Origin: Bacillota bacterium
GTDB lineage: Bacteria > Bacillota > Clostridia > Oscillospirales > Oscillospiraceae
Assembly (NCBI GenBank): GCA_030529825.1
Contig: JAUMWD010000004.1
Coordinates: forward strand, 44,122 to 108,121
Direction of reading: 5' to 3'
DNA length: 64,000 nucleotides
Every line of letters begins with the position of its first letter. Position 1 is the stretch's first letter. Below are positions 43,648 to 51,838 of this stretch, piece after piece. A program made the position numbers and the translations under genes. Under the pieces are notes generated by a model. It saw nothing but the letters and a program-made list of their open reading frames with translations. It searched no databases and was not told the origin of the DNA.

Positions 43648-43685
43648 AAAAGGTCCGTCAAACCTTTGTGTTTGACGGACCTTTT
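43648..43685 (+). terminator. tRNA terminator
   Basis: Stem GGTCCGTCAAAC with GTTTGACGGACC, a 6-base loop and a T-run, starting right after the CCA end. Confidence 0.9.
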
Positions 43686-43707
43686 CTTTTTTCAGCAATT
43701 TAAGCAG

Positions 43708-44310
43708 TTACTTTTTCCACTGTGTTCTTTCTGCAATTGTCACAAGCGGCTCACCTTTGTATGTAAAGAAAGACGGACCTGCAATGCTTTTATAGCTTTT
43801 GATGGTTCTCATAATTGCGCTTAGTGATGTGAGTTCATTTTTATACAGAACTTTATGCTCGCCTTTAACAATTGCAACAACACTTGGGTCCTCTGTGCAG
43901 ACAAGCTCGTCACCGTCTTTCAGACCGCATTTATAAAAATCAATCGGAGGTCTTCTGACAACCTGCGTATTTGCCGCAGAGGACAAGGCTTTTACCCTCT
44001 TCAGCTTGTCTTTAGAGCCGCTGATAGTTGCGATTGCCTCTAACAGTTCATAAGCATCTTCCGGAGCCATAACAAAAAATTCCCGGTTTTTTGACACTCG
44101 GAGGTCGGGGTTCAAATTGTCAATCATCTTATGCAGCTTCTTGTCTTCAAGATTTCCGCTTGTTTCATAAGTTGCATATACTTCATATTCATATGGCAGG
44201 GCGGTTGTACTAAGCTGCTGTCTACGCGCTTCGACATTTGTCGCATATCCTATTTTGACCATGTCCTGCAAAGCCGGATTTGTCATTATATAAATATATC
44301 CTTTTCCCAT
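43708..44310 (-). CDS. GIY-YIG-type protein (T5orf172/MUG113) with DUF4357/RAMA-like tail
   Basis: A 200-residue protein. The N-terminal part (about 1-95) has the GIY-YIG pattern of the T5orf172 group: KGYIYIMTNP and MVKIGYATNVEARRQQL, then a Glu/Asp-rich helix and NREFFVM. The C-terminal part (about 120-200) with GLKDGDELVCTEDPSVVAIV and FFTYKGEPL resembles DUF4357 or RAMA, small modules attached to restriction-type proteins. The start at 44310 follows AGGGAGGAAA. Base composition is more AT-rich than its neighbours and it sits just 3' of a tRNA gene, as accessory genes often do. Likely a nucleic acid enzyme or accessory defence factor; unproven. Confidence 0.72.
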   Translation of the reverse strand: MGKGYIYIMTNPALQDMVKIGYATNVEARRQQLSTTALPYEYEVYATYETSGNLEDKKLHKMIDNLNPDLRVSKNREFFVMAPEDAYELLEAIATISGSKDKLKRVKALSSAANTQVVRRPPIDFYKCGLKDGDELVCTEDPSVVAIVKGEHKVLYKNELTSLSAIMRTIKSYKSIAGPSFFTYKGEPLVTIAERTQWKK

Positions 44311-44428
44311 TGTTTCCTCCCTATTCAAGCGGCTGCCGCATTATCATTTGTTAACATCATTTTACACTATTTAGCAATATCATTCAATCAAAAAATCATC
44401 AAGGACAGAGAATCTTGTATCTTAACGC

Positions 44429-44464
44429 AAGAACACCTGAACGCTTATGCGCTCAGGTGTTCTT
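44429..44464 (-). terminator. plsC end hairpin
   Basis: A 12-bp stem (AAGAACACCTGA with TCAGGTGTTCTT) overlapping the end of the plsC coding region, with a short T-rich tail on the minus strand. Confidence 0.6.
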
Positions 44465-45215
44465 TTATTCTCTCTTCTGGCCCGTCAGCATTCATGCACT
44501 CCAGCAGAGATGCTCTGACGCGGGCGCCGATTTCCTCGGTTCTATGGGTTTTAACATAGTCCGCGGGAATTACATCGGTGACCTTTACGCTTATGCTTGT
44601 AGGCTTTAGCGGGAAGTTAATATGTACCTTCTCCGTGCCCTGAGTGCAGACCACCACAATGGGAACATTTGCATTCTTGGCGATTTTGAAAACTCCGTTA
44701 TGGAAGGGCAAAAGCTCACAGCTTTGGCTTCGCGTGCCCTCGGGGTAAACACCCACGGATACCTCACCGCTTTTTATGAGTTCCGCCGCCTTGTACAGGG
44801 TTTTCAGCGAGCTTCTGGCATTTTCTCTGTCGATGGAAAGACAGCAGCAGCGGCGTATTATGGGACCGTAAAAGGGTATTTTGAAGTTTTCCGGCTTTGA
44901 TATGAAGGCAAGCTGATTGTGCCGCAGGGCATACCACGTGACTATGGGATCGAATTTTGAACGGTGGTTGCCAACGAGAAGAAATCGCCCATGTGGTATG
45001 TTTTCAAAGCCCTCGTCATTGATTTTCAGCCTTGCAAACAGCTTCGCGCACCAAACACCGGAGTTCAGCAAGGCTCGGAAATAGGGACTGTCCGTTTCAT
45101 ACTCCCTCGTTATATCCACAAACAAGCCGTTGAGGATTAAAAACAGCACATACAAGCCTGCCGCGCTCACAGCTGCAAGCAGGCATATTGCCACAACCTT
45201 AATTATTATCATCAT
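44445..45215 (-). CDS. plsC: 1-acyl-sn-glycerol-3-phosphate acyltransferase
   Basis: Membrane-associated acyltransferase making phosphatidic acid. The 256-residue protein has an N-terminal hydrophobic segment (about 5-30), the catalytic NHRSKFD (NHx4D motif, about 82-88) and VYPEGTRSQ (about 157-165, phosphate-binding EGTR). AAGGAG serves either of two adjacent ATG codons at the start. The gene is downstream of a small membrane protein gene, separated by 26 bases. Confidence 0.9.
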   Translation of the reverse strand: MMIIIKVVAICLLAAVSAAGLYVLFLILNGLFVDITREYETDSPYFRALLNSGVWCAKLFARLKINDEGFENIPHGRFLLVGNHRSKFDPIVTWYALRHNQLAFISKPENFKIPFYGPIIRRCCCLSIDRENARSSLKTLYKAAELIKSGEVSVGVYPEGTRSQSCELLPFHNGVFKIAKNANVPIVVVCTQGTEKVHINFPLKPTSISVKVTDVIPADYVKTHRTEEIGARVRASLLECMNADGPEERIKEHLSA

Positions 45216-45241
45216 GCCTTCTCCTTGGATTTAATGTGCGT

Positions 45242-45832
45242 TTAAGCCATCAGGTAAAGCAGTCCGGAGGGCAGGCAGGCGGCGGCGCAGACCGCAAGGC
45301 CCAGGACATATTCCGCCTTTGTATGTCTTTCGGTGTAGACACTTGCCCACACGATTGCCATATAAAGGAGCAGGCAGATTGCAATGCTTGCAGCTCCGAA
45401 AAAGAAGCCGGAAACTATAATCGGCACAGTTACACAGCAGGCGTAGCTGCTTGTTCCCACATGCAGCAGTTCATTTGCTGCCGCAAGCAAAACAAATGTG
45501 AAAAAGTACACCGTGAGTATCAGCATGAGCTTATTGCCGAAGTCCTCTGCAAATCCGATGAGCCAGATTGCCGCGCAGCCTGTAAGGGACAGTATAATTT
45601 CCAGCTGCCGGCGGGTATTGTGACCGCTTTTCAGGATTTGCGGCCTTAAACGGCATATGGGATAGGAAAGGGCGGGTACAATTGCGAGACACACTATGGC
45701 AAGCACCAGCTCATAAGCCGAACTGAAAATCCCGCTATCCGAGTAGTACAGGGTAAACAGCACAATTGCCGTCAAGACCGGCGGCTGGCTTATTCTTCTT
45801 ATGATTTCGGCAAACACAGCTTGTTTTTTCAT
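45242..45832 (-). CDS. Polytopic membrane protein, possibly PAP2-related
   Basis: About 196 residues with roughly six hydrophobic segments (from about residue 20 to the C-terminus). SERHTKAEYVLG-like text near residue 165 (TERHTKAEYVLGLAV) loosely recalls the third motif of PAP2-type phosphatases, but motifs I and II are not convincing. The ATG at 45832 has GAGGTG upstream; the frame opens at a GTG at 45841. It is followed by plsC, which suggests a lipid-related role. Confidence 0.6.
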   Translation of the reverse strand: MKKQAVFAEIIRRISQPPVLTAIVLFTLYYSDSGIFSSAYELVLAIVCLAIVPALSYPICRLRPQILKSGHNTRRQLEIILSLTGCAAIWLIGFAEDFGNKLMLILTVYFFTFVLLAAANELLHVGTSSYACCVTVPIIVSGFFFGAASIAICLLLYMAIVWASVYTERHTKAEYVLGLAVCAAACLPSGLLYLMA

Positions 45833-45976
45833 ATTTCGCACCTCGAAGCTCGTTTTAGCAGCTTTCTATTTTCGTCTTCGATACCTTTTGATTGTTTTTT
45901 GTATTGTGTTATCTGGTAACGAAAACAAGATAATCCATTTTTCTGTATTTGTCAATAGAATTTGTCAAATTATTTA

Positions 45977-46005
45977 TTGTTATTTTTTGAATTATGTGTT
46001 AAAAT
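45977..46005 (+). promoter_or_regulatory. Promoter of the DUF1836 gene
   Basis: TTGTTA (45977-45982), 17 bases, TAAAAT (46000-46005), 33 bases before the start codon. Confidence 0.7.
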
Positions 46006-46037
46006 GTCTATATCAACGAAAATCGGAGGGTTTACGG

Positions 46038-46571
46038 ATGGACAAACAGGCCAGTGAAAGAATAATCGAAACCGTTGAGAGCATTGCAAAGCATACGCTC
46101 CCCAGGTGGAATGAGCTGCCGGACCTTGACATTTATATGGACCAGGTGCTTTCACTCATGTCACGCTACTTTGACGGATATCAGAGCAGCGACGACAAAG
46201 GTCTCACCTCCTCCATGGTGAACAACTATGTTAAGTTAGGTATCATGCCCGCGCCGAAAAGCAAGAAGTATAACCGGGAGCATCTTGCCCATCTCATAAT
46301 CATTTGCGTTCTTAAAACCGTAATGCCCATCGGTCAAATCGGCCAGCTTATTTCCGAAAAGGTGGGAAACGATTCATCCTACGAAAAGCTGTATGACCGC
46401 TTCTGTGATTATTACGAAAGCTCGGTTTCAGCCATAACCCAGTCCACGGAGCGTCTTGCAGAGAAGGATTGCGACTGTGTCGACATTATCTTCAGCTCCG
46501 CCTTGAGAGCCCACGCCGAGCAGGCCGTTGCTCTTGGGCTTATGAAGCTTTCTCCCGAAGAGCAGCTCTAA
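46038..46571 (+). CDS. DUF1836 domain protein, MerR-like
   Basis: A 177-residue protein. The N-terminal helical region and the central DUF1836 core are typical: LTSSMVNNYVKLGIMPAPK, KKYNREHLAHLIIICVLK and VMPIGQIGQLI. The core looks like a winged-helix or MerR-like DNA-binding unit. The start at 46038 follows GGAGGG; an upstream in-frame opening has no such site. Members are conserved in Firmicutes with no settled function; a transcription regulator is inferred. Confidence 0.82.
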   Translation: MDKQASERIIETVESIAKHTLPRWNELPDLDIYMDQVLSLMSRYFDGYQSSDDKGLTSSMVNNYVKLGIMPAPKSKKYNREHLAHLIIICVLKTVMPIGQIGQLISEKVGNDSSYEKLYDRFCDYYESSVSAITQSTERLAEKDCDCVDIIFSSALRAHAEQAVALGLMKLSPEEQL

Positions 46572-46579
46572 TATGTGTC

Positions 46580-46609
46580 AAAATGCTCGGTCTTTTGACC
46601 GAGCATTTT
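46580..46609 (+). terminator. DUF1836 gene terminator
   Basis: A 13-bp stem (AAAATGCTCGGTC with GACCGAGCATTTT), TTTT loop and following T residues. Confidence 0.92.
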
Positions 46610-46653
46610 TCTTATAAAAAACCAACATCGTGCATGATATTTTGCCTGAAATA

Positions 46654-46681
46654 TTGCAAATCTTATACAATGGTTTATAAT
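46654..46681 (+). promoter_or_regulatory. Promoter of the MoxR/VWA unit
   Basis: TTGCAA (46654-46659), 16 bases, TATAAT (46676-46681), 40 bases before the start codon. Confidence 0.65.
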
Positions 46682-46721
46682 TATTCTAATAGTATTAATA
46701 GTTTCGGGGGGAACTTACGGT

Positions 46722-48668
46722 ATGAATATCAATCTTGGAATTTTATCTGCACAGCAGATATGGGGCAGCGACGGAGTTGCTCCGCTGGCAGTTTTCGAAA
46801 AATTCGGCAGAAAATGCCTCGCAACCGACCTTGCCCTTATTACAGGCTGCGACACACCTGTCTGGAGCTTCACCTCCACCTCCGGTGGGCGTTGGAGCGC
46901 TCTTGCCATGGGCAGCGACGGGGAAAAGGCCGAGTACTACCGAAAGCGTCACGACGGTGCTCTGCGTCCCTGCTTTGAGAGTGAGGAGCTTTTTGCACGC
47001 CTTGAACAGAAGGGCTGCTCTGCCTTTGAGGTGGAATACGGCGAATATCCCCAAAATGCCGCCGATGCCGTGACCTCCGCAAAGTTAGACAAGGCGCTTC
47101 GCAACAATAGCCTGCATCCCACAGGCAAGGTTTACACCTTCTGCGGCAATACCTTTAAGGAGAAGAAGAAGGATTACCGCTTCATTGAGAAAAACGAGCT
47201 CATATTCCAAAGCTTCACCACGGAAGAGCTTCCCGACATGATGGAAAGCGGCAGAACCTTCCAATCCTATGGTCAGCGCCTCATGCACGGTGCGGAGGAT
47301 ACGGCGGTGGCCTTTATCCCCGACGAATGCGAGGAATTCGCCTTTGAGGGGGAAAAATTTGTCTGCGTAAAATCAAGGCCCAAGGACCAGGGAGAAAAGT
47401 TCATCCTGTCAAACGGCATGATATACACCCCCGGCGATACGGTATGGCTTAAGGTTGAGCCCGTGGTATGGTATGTTGACGCGGTGGAAAGGCTTTTCAT
47501 CTCCAAATACTGTCTTCTTTCGGGCGTAAGGCTTCAGAAGCAGGTGGCCGTCCCCGAATTCAGCTTTAAAGACACAGAGCTTGATGAATATCTTTCAAAC
47601 TACATGACGCAGGACATTTTTTGCGTTTCGGAGCTTGGCAACACCTCCGAAGTCAGCTTCGGACAGGCACCGGGGCTCAACCCCTATGGCTTTGATTTCT
47701 CCGAGGTCAGTGAGGAGGATATTGTGCGCGGCTGCATTGAAAGCGGCGTTCCCGTTTTCCTCCACGGCGCATCCTCCGAGGGCAAGAGCGCAAGAGTGCG
47801 TCAGATCGACCCCGACTGTGTCATCATTTATATGCGCAATGCAACCCCCGACAGCTTAAACGGCAAGAGCATTGTGAATCAGACAACCGGAGAAATGACG
47901 GACATCAAGCCCACATGGCTGAAAAAGCTGGAGCTCATTTGCGAAAAAGAGCCGGGAAAATGCCATGTACTCTTCTTTGATGAACTCACAAACGCCCTGC
48001 CCAGTATTCAGGGCAGCGCCTTCAACATTGTGCTTGACCGTGAGGTCAACGGTATGTGGAGGCTCCCGGAAAACGCGCGCATCGTTGCCGCAGGCAACGA
48101 GCTTAACGATTCTCTTGCGGCATATCAGTTAGCGGAGCCTCTCTTTAACCGCTTTGCCCATGTTTACATTCAGACCGCCCTTGACGCATGGCTGAAATGG
48201 GCCGCGGACAACCGTCTGCACCCCTCAATATACGCCTTCATAGCCTGCAGCGACGGTCTGCCTCTGCGCAGCGAATATGACGGTCAGCTTCCCAACGCAG
48301 ACCCGAGGAAATGGGAAATGGCGTCGAAAATTCTTTATGCCACTGGTAAGCCCGAAATGATTCGAAGCCTTGTGGGCGAAGCAATCACCGCTGACTTCTG
48401 CGAATTCTGCAAAAGGCGCATCATAACCTGCGCCGATGTTCTCGGCGGTTTGGAGGCGGAGTCTCTCGATTTCAGCAAGGATGAGCTGATTTCCAGCGCA
48501 ATCTGCCTGTCACAGGTGGATGTGGAAAACCTTGAAAAAGTAAGAGCCTTTGTCAAGGCTCTCGGCGAGGAATACTGCCTGCTGTTTGACTCTGTATGGG
48601 CTCACAACGACTATTCGCGCCTTGAAATAATTGCGGCGCTGAAACGCGGAGACAGGAACAATGCGTAA
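46722..48668 (+). CDS. MoxR-like AAA ATPase with N-terminal DUF6273-like domain
   Basis: A 648-residue two-part protein. The C-terminal two thirds is a MoxR-type AAA ATPase: HGASSEGKS Walker A (about 348-356), FFDELTN Walker B (418-424), and a sensor-like AAGNELNDSLAAY. The N-terminal 270 residues have motifs such as WSFTSTSGGRWSALAMG, EYGEYPQNAADAV and PVVWYVDAVERLFISKY. These resemble DUF6273/FGE-type lectin-like folds seen in exoproteins, though here there is no signal peptide. The ATPase therefore carries a likely binding or sensing domain. The start follows GGGGGG. Overlaps the VWA gene by 8 bases. Confidence 0.78.
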   Translation: MNINLGILSAQQIWGSDGVAPLAVFEKFGRKCLATDLALITGCDTPVWSFTSTSGGRWSALAMGSDGEKAEYYRKRHDGALRPCFESEELFARLEQKGCSAFEVEYGEYPQNAADAVTSAKLDKALRNNSLHPTGKVYTFCGNTFKEKKKDYRFIEKNELIFQSFTTEELPDMMESGRTFQSYGQRLMHGAEDTAVAFIPDECEEFAFEGEKFVCVKSRPKDQGEKFILSNGMIYTPGDTVWLKVEPVVWYVDAVERLFISKYCLLSGVRLQKQVAVPEFSFKDTELDEYLSNYMTQDIFCVSELGNTSEVSFGQAPGLNPYGFDFSEVSEEDIVRGCIESGVPVFLHGASSEGKSARVRQIDPDCVIIYMRNATPDSLNGKSIVNQTTGEMTDIKPTWLKKLELICEKEPGKCHVLFFDELTNALPSIQGSAFNIVLDREVNGMWRLPENARIVAAGNELNDSLAAYQLAEPLFNRFAHVYIQTALDAWLKWAADNRLHPSIYAFIACSDGLPLRSEYDGQLPNADPRKWEMASKILYATGKPEMIRSLVGEAITADFCEFCKRRIITCADVLGGLEAESLDFSKDELISSAICLSQVDVENLEKVRAFVKALGEEYCLLFDSVWAHNDYSRLEIIAALKRGDRNNA

Positions 48669-49698
48669 CAGGTTCTCGGCCTTTTTCTATCGGCTGTTCA
48701 GGTCATTTTACAAAAACCGCGATTTGTCCCGTGAGGCTGCTCCGGAGAGCACCGAGGACAGCGCCGATAAGTATTTCTCCCTCATGTTAGGTGATTTTTT
48801 CAGCAGGTTGGGAAACAGGGACAGCGAAAACAATGTCGACGGAGATCCCGATGCCGACGATCTTCAGGAGTTTGACTCCAATCCCCTGCTTGACCTGCTG
48901 AAGAATCACAAGGATGCGGAAACCCAGGATATGCACGAAAACCCCACAGGCGAGGTTCGCAGTATGTGGAGCGCTTCGGACAAGGGCGAAGCGCTGTCCG
49001 AAAACCTTGAGGGTGAAGACGGCGCCGCCGCCGAAAAATTCCAAGACGGTGACAGCATCAGCGGCAGCAGCAGCGAAAAGCTCGGCCGTCAAAGTCAGCA
49101 AAGCCGGATTTCCGCAAAGCTAAACTCCATTGTCAGCGAATCAGAGGTTCCGGAATGTGTGGTTTTCAGCGAAATCGGCAAGTCCACGAAAACATTCGAC
49201 TGGCGAAGAATTCTGCGTCAGAACGGCAGCTTTGATGTGGACTGGTCATACAGAAACGCCGTTGTCGAGGACGGCATCGTGCGCCCCACGCTTGAAACCA
49301 TTCCCGTGGCGGTGACGGAAATTCTCCTTGACACCAGCGGCTCTATCGACGAGCCACTGCTGATGCGCTTTTTGCAGGAATGCCGTAGTATTCTCCCCTA
49401 TTCAAAGGTGCGCGTCGGCTGCTTTGACACGCAGTTTTACGGCTTTAAGGATATTAACACCTTCAGCGACCTTGAAAATATGGTTTTTGAGGGGCGCCAC
49501 GGCACGAGCTTCTCCGCCGCGGTCAACGCCTTCTCCGGCCGCGCGGACAACCGCATAATATTCACCGACGGTGATGCGCCCATGCCCTCTCAAAGAATGG
49601 ACATTATCTGGATCGTGTTCGGCGGAAAGCGCATCAGGCCCAACGGCGGCCGCGTCTTCTATGTTGATGATGATTTGCTGAAAAGACTTAAATCATAA
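48661..49698 (+). CDS. VWA-domain protein (CoxE/DUF2201-like), MoxR partner
   Basis: A 345-residue protein. The N-terminal 200 residues are charged and low in order, with Ser/Gly/Glu-rich stretches. The C-terminal VWA-type domain has a complete MIDAS: DTSGS (224-228), Thr in EGRHGTSFS (282) and Asp in IFTDGDAPMP (303). Such proteins pair with MoxR ATPases, which is what is seen here, since the start overlaps the ATPase gene by 8 bases. In known MoxR/VWA pairs they act as a metal- or protein-insertion chaperone. The client is unknown. Confidence 0.82.
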   Translation: MRNRFSAFFYRLFRSFYKNRDLSREAAPESTEDSADKYFSLMLGDFFSRLGNRDSENNVDGDPDADDLQEFDSNPLLDLLKNHKDAETQDMHENPTGEVRSMWSASDKGEALSENLEGEDGAAAEKFQDGDSISGSSSEKLGRQSQQSRISAKLNSIVSESEVPECVVFSEIGKSTKTFDWRRILRQNGSFDVDWSYRNAVVEDGIVRPTLETIPVAVTEILLDTSGSIDEPLLMRFLQECRSILPYSKVRVGCFDTQFYGFKDINTFSDLENMVFEGRHGTSFSAAVNAFSGRADNRIIFTDGDAPMPSQRMDIIWIVFGGKRIRPNGGRVFYVDDDLLKRLKS

Positions 49699-49729
49699 AA
49701 AAACAGCAGGTGTAAACCTGCTGTTTTTT
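49698..49729. terminator. Bidirectional terminator
   Basis: A 14-bp stem (AAAAAACAGCAGGT with ACCTGCTGTTTTTT) with a GTAA loop. The stop codon of the converging CARF nuclease gene lies inside its T-run. Confidence 0.92.
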
Positions 49730-50900
49730 AATCTCTGCTCATCATGGATTTAATCTGCTCACCTATGCGCTCATCCTCAAGGTCTTCAAGGTCAATGACA
49801 TCTATACCCAGCTCCAATGCGCGGTGGCGGGTAATATTGCGGCAGTGATGCGCCGTAACGATTGCTGCCTTTGCCGCCTTGCCGCCGAAGCGATCGCGAA
49901 GTATTGCAAGCTCGTTCAGTGCCTCCGTGCCGACCTCGCAGGTCTTGCAGCTTATGAACACGGGCACTATGCCCTGCATTGCCATGACATCGATCTCATT
50001 GGTAACATTGTCTCTGCCAAAATCGCCCTCCCAGTCAACAACGGCGCTGGTGCGAACATCGTTGAAGAGCCCCGTGTCAAGGCAGGCCTTATACACATAA
50101 AGCTCCAGCACACTGCCTATGTCGCGAAGCCATGTGCGAATCTGTCTGTCCTTAAAGCTGAAGCTGACTCTGTCACCTATGGTGACGCCGCTTATATAGC
50201 CCAGCTTTTCAAGATCGTACAGCACCTTTTCCGGGGCATTGATCCGGTTTCCGTGTTCGCAGATAACCGTGTAGGGTGCATTAACCTCAAGGGGGATAAA
50301 CTCGCCCTTTTCCACCTGGGATGCGCGCTGAATATAGCTCACCGCACTTGTCCAATCGCTTCTGTTGCTCATATACAGGGCAAAAAATGCGTCAATTGAA
50401 TCCAAATAGCGGTCAAGGATGGAGTTATCCACTCTGCCCTCACGCATAGCACCGCCGGCCATGACAAAGCAATCCTCAACCTCATGTCGAACATCGCATT
50501 TGAGCGCATCACAGAAATGCGCCTCATGAATACTGAAAAAGCTCTTTGATTTCCAGCTGTAGGTAAAGGCGGGAATGTTCGTTGCTGCGCAGAACTTTCC
50601 GCCGGCGAACAGAGCTGCATCTGTTCCGCCCGTAACATCAATCATACAATCGGGGTATTTCTCCGTTATGCTGTAAAGCTGTCTTTCAAGCTTTGCCGCA
50701 TTGTAAAGACTGGATTCCATAAAATGCAGCTCGACTTCCACTCCGCGGCGAGCAAAATATTCACGCATTTTGTTCTGAATATTCTTGTTCTGCGCCACCT
50801 CGGGCGGACACAGAAATATTGTACGCTGCGGTTTGAACACCTCGGTTGCAAGCACATTTTCAATTGGTCTCTCGTCATAAAGCTCGATTAAAGTTTTCAT
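49728..50900 (-). CDS. Card1/Can2-like CARF endonuclease (DUF1887)
   Basis: A 390-residue protein with the layout of Card1/Can2. An N-terminal CARF-like Rossmann domain (about 1-140) contains the ligand-loop signature DVTGGTDAA (88-96). A winged-helix-like linker follows (about 200-255), then a C-terminal PD-(D/E)xK nuclease (about 256-390) with LELYVYK (Glu266), NEIDV (301-305, catalytic Asp304) and FISCKT (Lys319). In type III CRISPR systems such proteins cleave DNA or RNA when a cyclic oligoadenylate binds the CARF domain. No cas gene or repeat array is in the window. The gene is 16 bases after truA, so it is in the same unit. Confidence 0.85.
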   Translation of the reverse strand: MKTLIELYDERPIENVLATEVFKPQRTIFLCPPEVAQNKNIQNKMREYFARRGVEVELHFMESSLYNAAKLERQLYSITEKYPDCMIDVTGGTDAALFAGGKFCAATNIPAFTYSWKSKSFFSIHEAHFCDALKCDVRHEVEDCFVMAGGAMREGRVDNSILDRYLDSIDAFFALYMSNRSDWTSAVSYIQRASQVEKGEFIPLEVNAPYTVICEHGNRINAPEKVLYDLEKLGYISGVTIGDRVSFSFKDRQIRTWLRDIGSVLELYVYKACLDTGLFNDVRTSAVVDWEGDFGRDNVTNEIDVMAMQGIVPVFISCKTCEVGTEALNELAILRDRFGGKAAKAAIVTAHHCRNITRHRALELGIDVIDLEDLEDERIGEQIKSMMSRD

Positions 50901-50916
50901 TTATCTCATCATTACC

Positions 50917-51654
50917 TCAATAATAAACATCCCAGAGTGTGAGTCCGTTTGCCGGCGCGGTAAAGCCCGCTTTTGAACGGTCAAGGGATTTGAGTGCTTC
51001 CTCAACGGAGAAAATGCTTCTCTCCCCTGCTCCCACCTCAAGAAGTGTTCCCACGATTATCCGCACCATATTATACAAGAATCCGTTTCCCGTAAGGGCA
51101 AGACGGATTTCTCCGTTTTCCCGGGAAATATCGATGCTGTCAATACGGCGCACAGCGGATTTTTTCATGTGCTTTGCGGAGGTAAAGGCGGTGAAATCGT
51201 GCTCCCCGCAGAGCAGCTCTGCCGCTGTCTTCATGGCGTCAAGGTTAAGCTCTTTTGTATAGGTATATACATACCTGCGCTGAAAAACATTGGGCTCCTC
51301 GCTGTTATGCACGCGATAAACATAGGTCTTGCCCCTGCAATTCAGTCTTGCATGAAATCTCGGCTCCGCCTCGGAGAGGGACACCGCACCCATATCCTCG
51401 GGCAGGTATTTCCTGATTTCTGTCAAAAGCTCTCTGCAGCTCATTTCCGTTTCCGCCTTAAAGGAGCAGACCTGATTTCTTGCGTGAACTCCCGCATCGG
51501 TGCGTCCGCTGCCTGCCACCTCGATTTCCTGCTCCAGCAAGCGGGAAAGCAGCGTTTCCAGCTTATACTGTATGGTGTTTTCCGTATTACCCTGCTTCTG
51601 CCAGCCGCTGTAGCGCGTTCCGTCATAGCATAGGGTGAGCTTATAAGTTTTCAT
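50917..51654 (-). CDS. truA: tRNA pseudouridine synthase A
   Basis: Makes pseudouridine at tRNA positions 38-40. About 245 residues. YDGTRYSGWQKQ is the family start and AGSGRTDAGVHA (about 49-60) carries the catalytic Asp. GNGFLYNMVRIIVGTLLEVG is the C-terminal signature. I take the ATG at 51654 (MKTYKLTL) because AGAGGA directly abuts the other ATG at 51660. Its stop is 16 bases before the CARF nuclease gene. Confidence 0.95.
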   Translation of the reverse strand: MKTYKLTLCYDGTRYSGWQKQGNTENTIQYKLETLLSRLLEQEIEVAGSGRTDAGVHARNQVCSFKAETEMSCRELLTEIRKYLPEDMGAVSLSEAEPRFHARLNCRGKTYVYRVHNSEEPNVFQRRYVYTYTKELNLDAMKTAAELLCGEHDFTAFTSAKHMKKSAVRRIDSIDISRENGEIRLALTGNGFLYNMVRIIVGTLLEVGAGERSIFSVEEALKSLDRSKAGFTAPANGLTLWDVYY

Positions 51655-51775
51655 TTTCATTCCTCTGTAAGGTTATACAACAAATATACCACAAAGCCGC
51701 AAAATGAGCAACGCCGCAGTTTTCCGCATTTTTGATATTCCCACTATTTTACCCATTACTTACACACTTCTCCGT

Positions 51776-51804
51776 TTGCAATGTTCCCGGGAAAATGATA
51801 GAAT
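51776..51804 (+). promoter_or_regulatory. Promoter of the MATE gene
   Basis: TTGCAA (51776-51781), 17 bases, TAGAAT (51799-51804). Confidence 0.7.
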
Positions 51805-51838
51805 ATAATTTATTGTATTACGATTTTCGGGGGATAAC

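Noticed and set aside
43557..44310. Integrated phage or integron at tRNA-Ser
   Set aside because: There is no integrase gene and I saw no repeat of the tRNA 3' end downstream.
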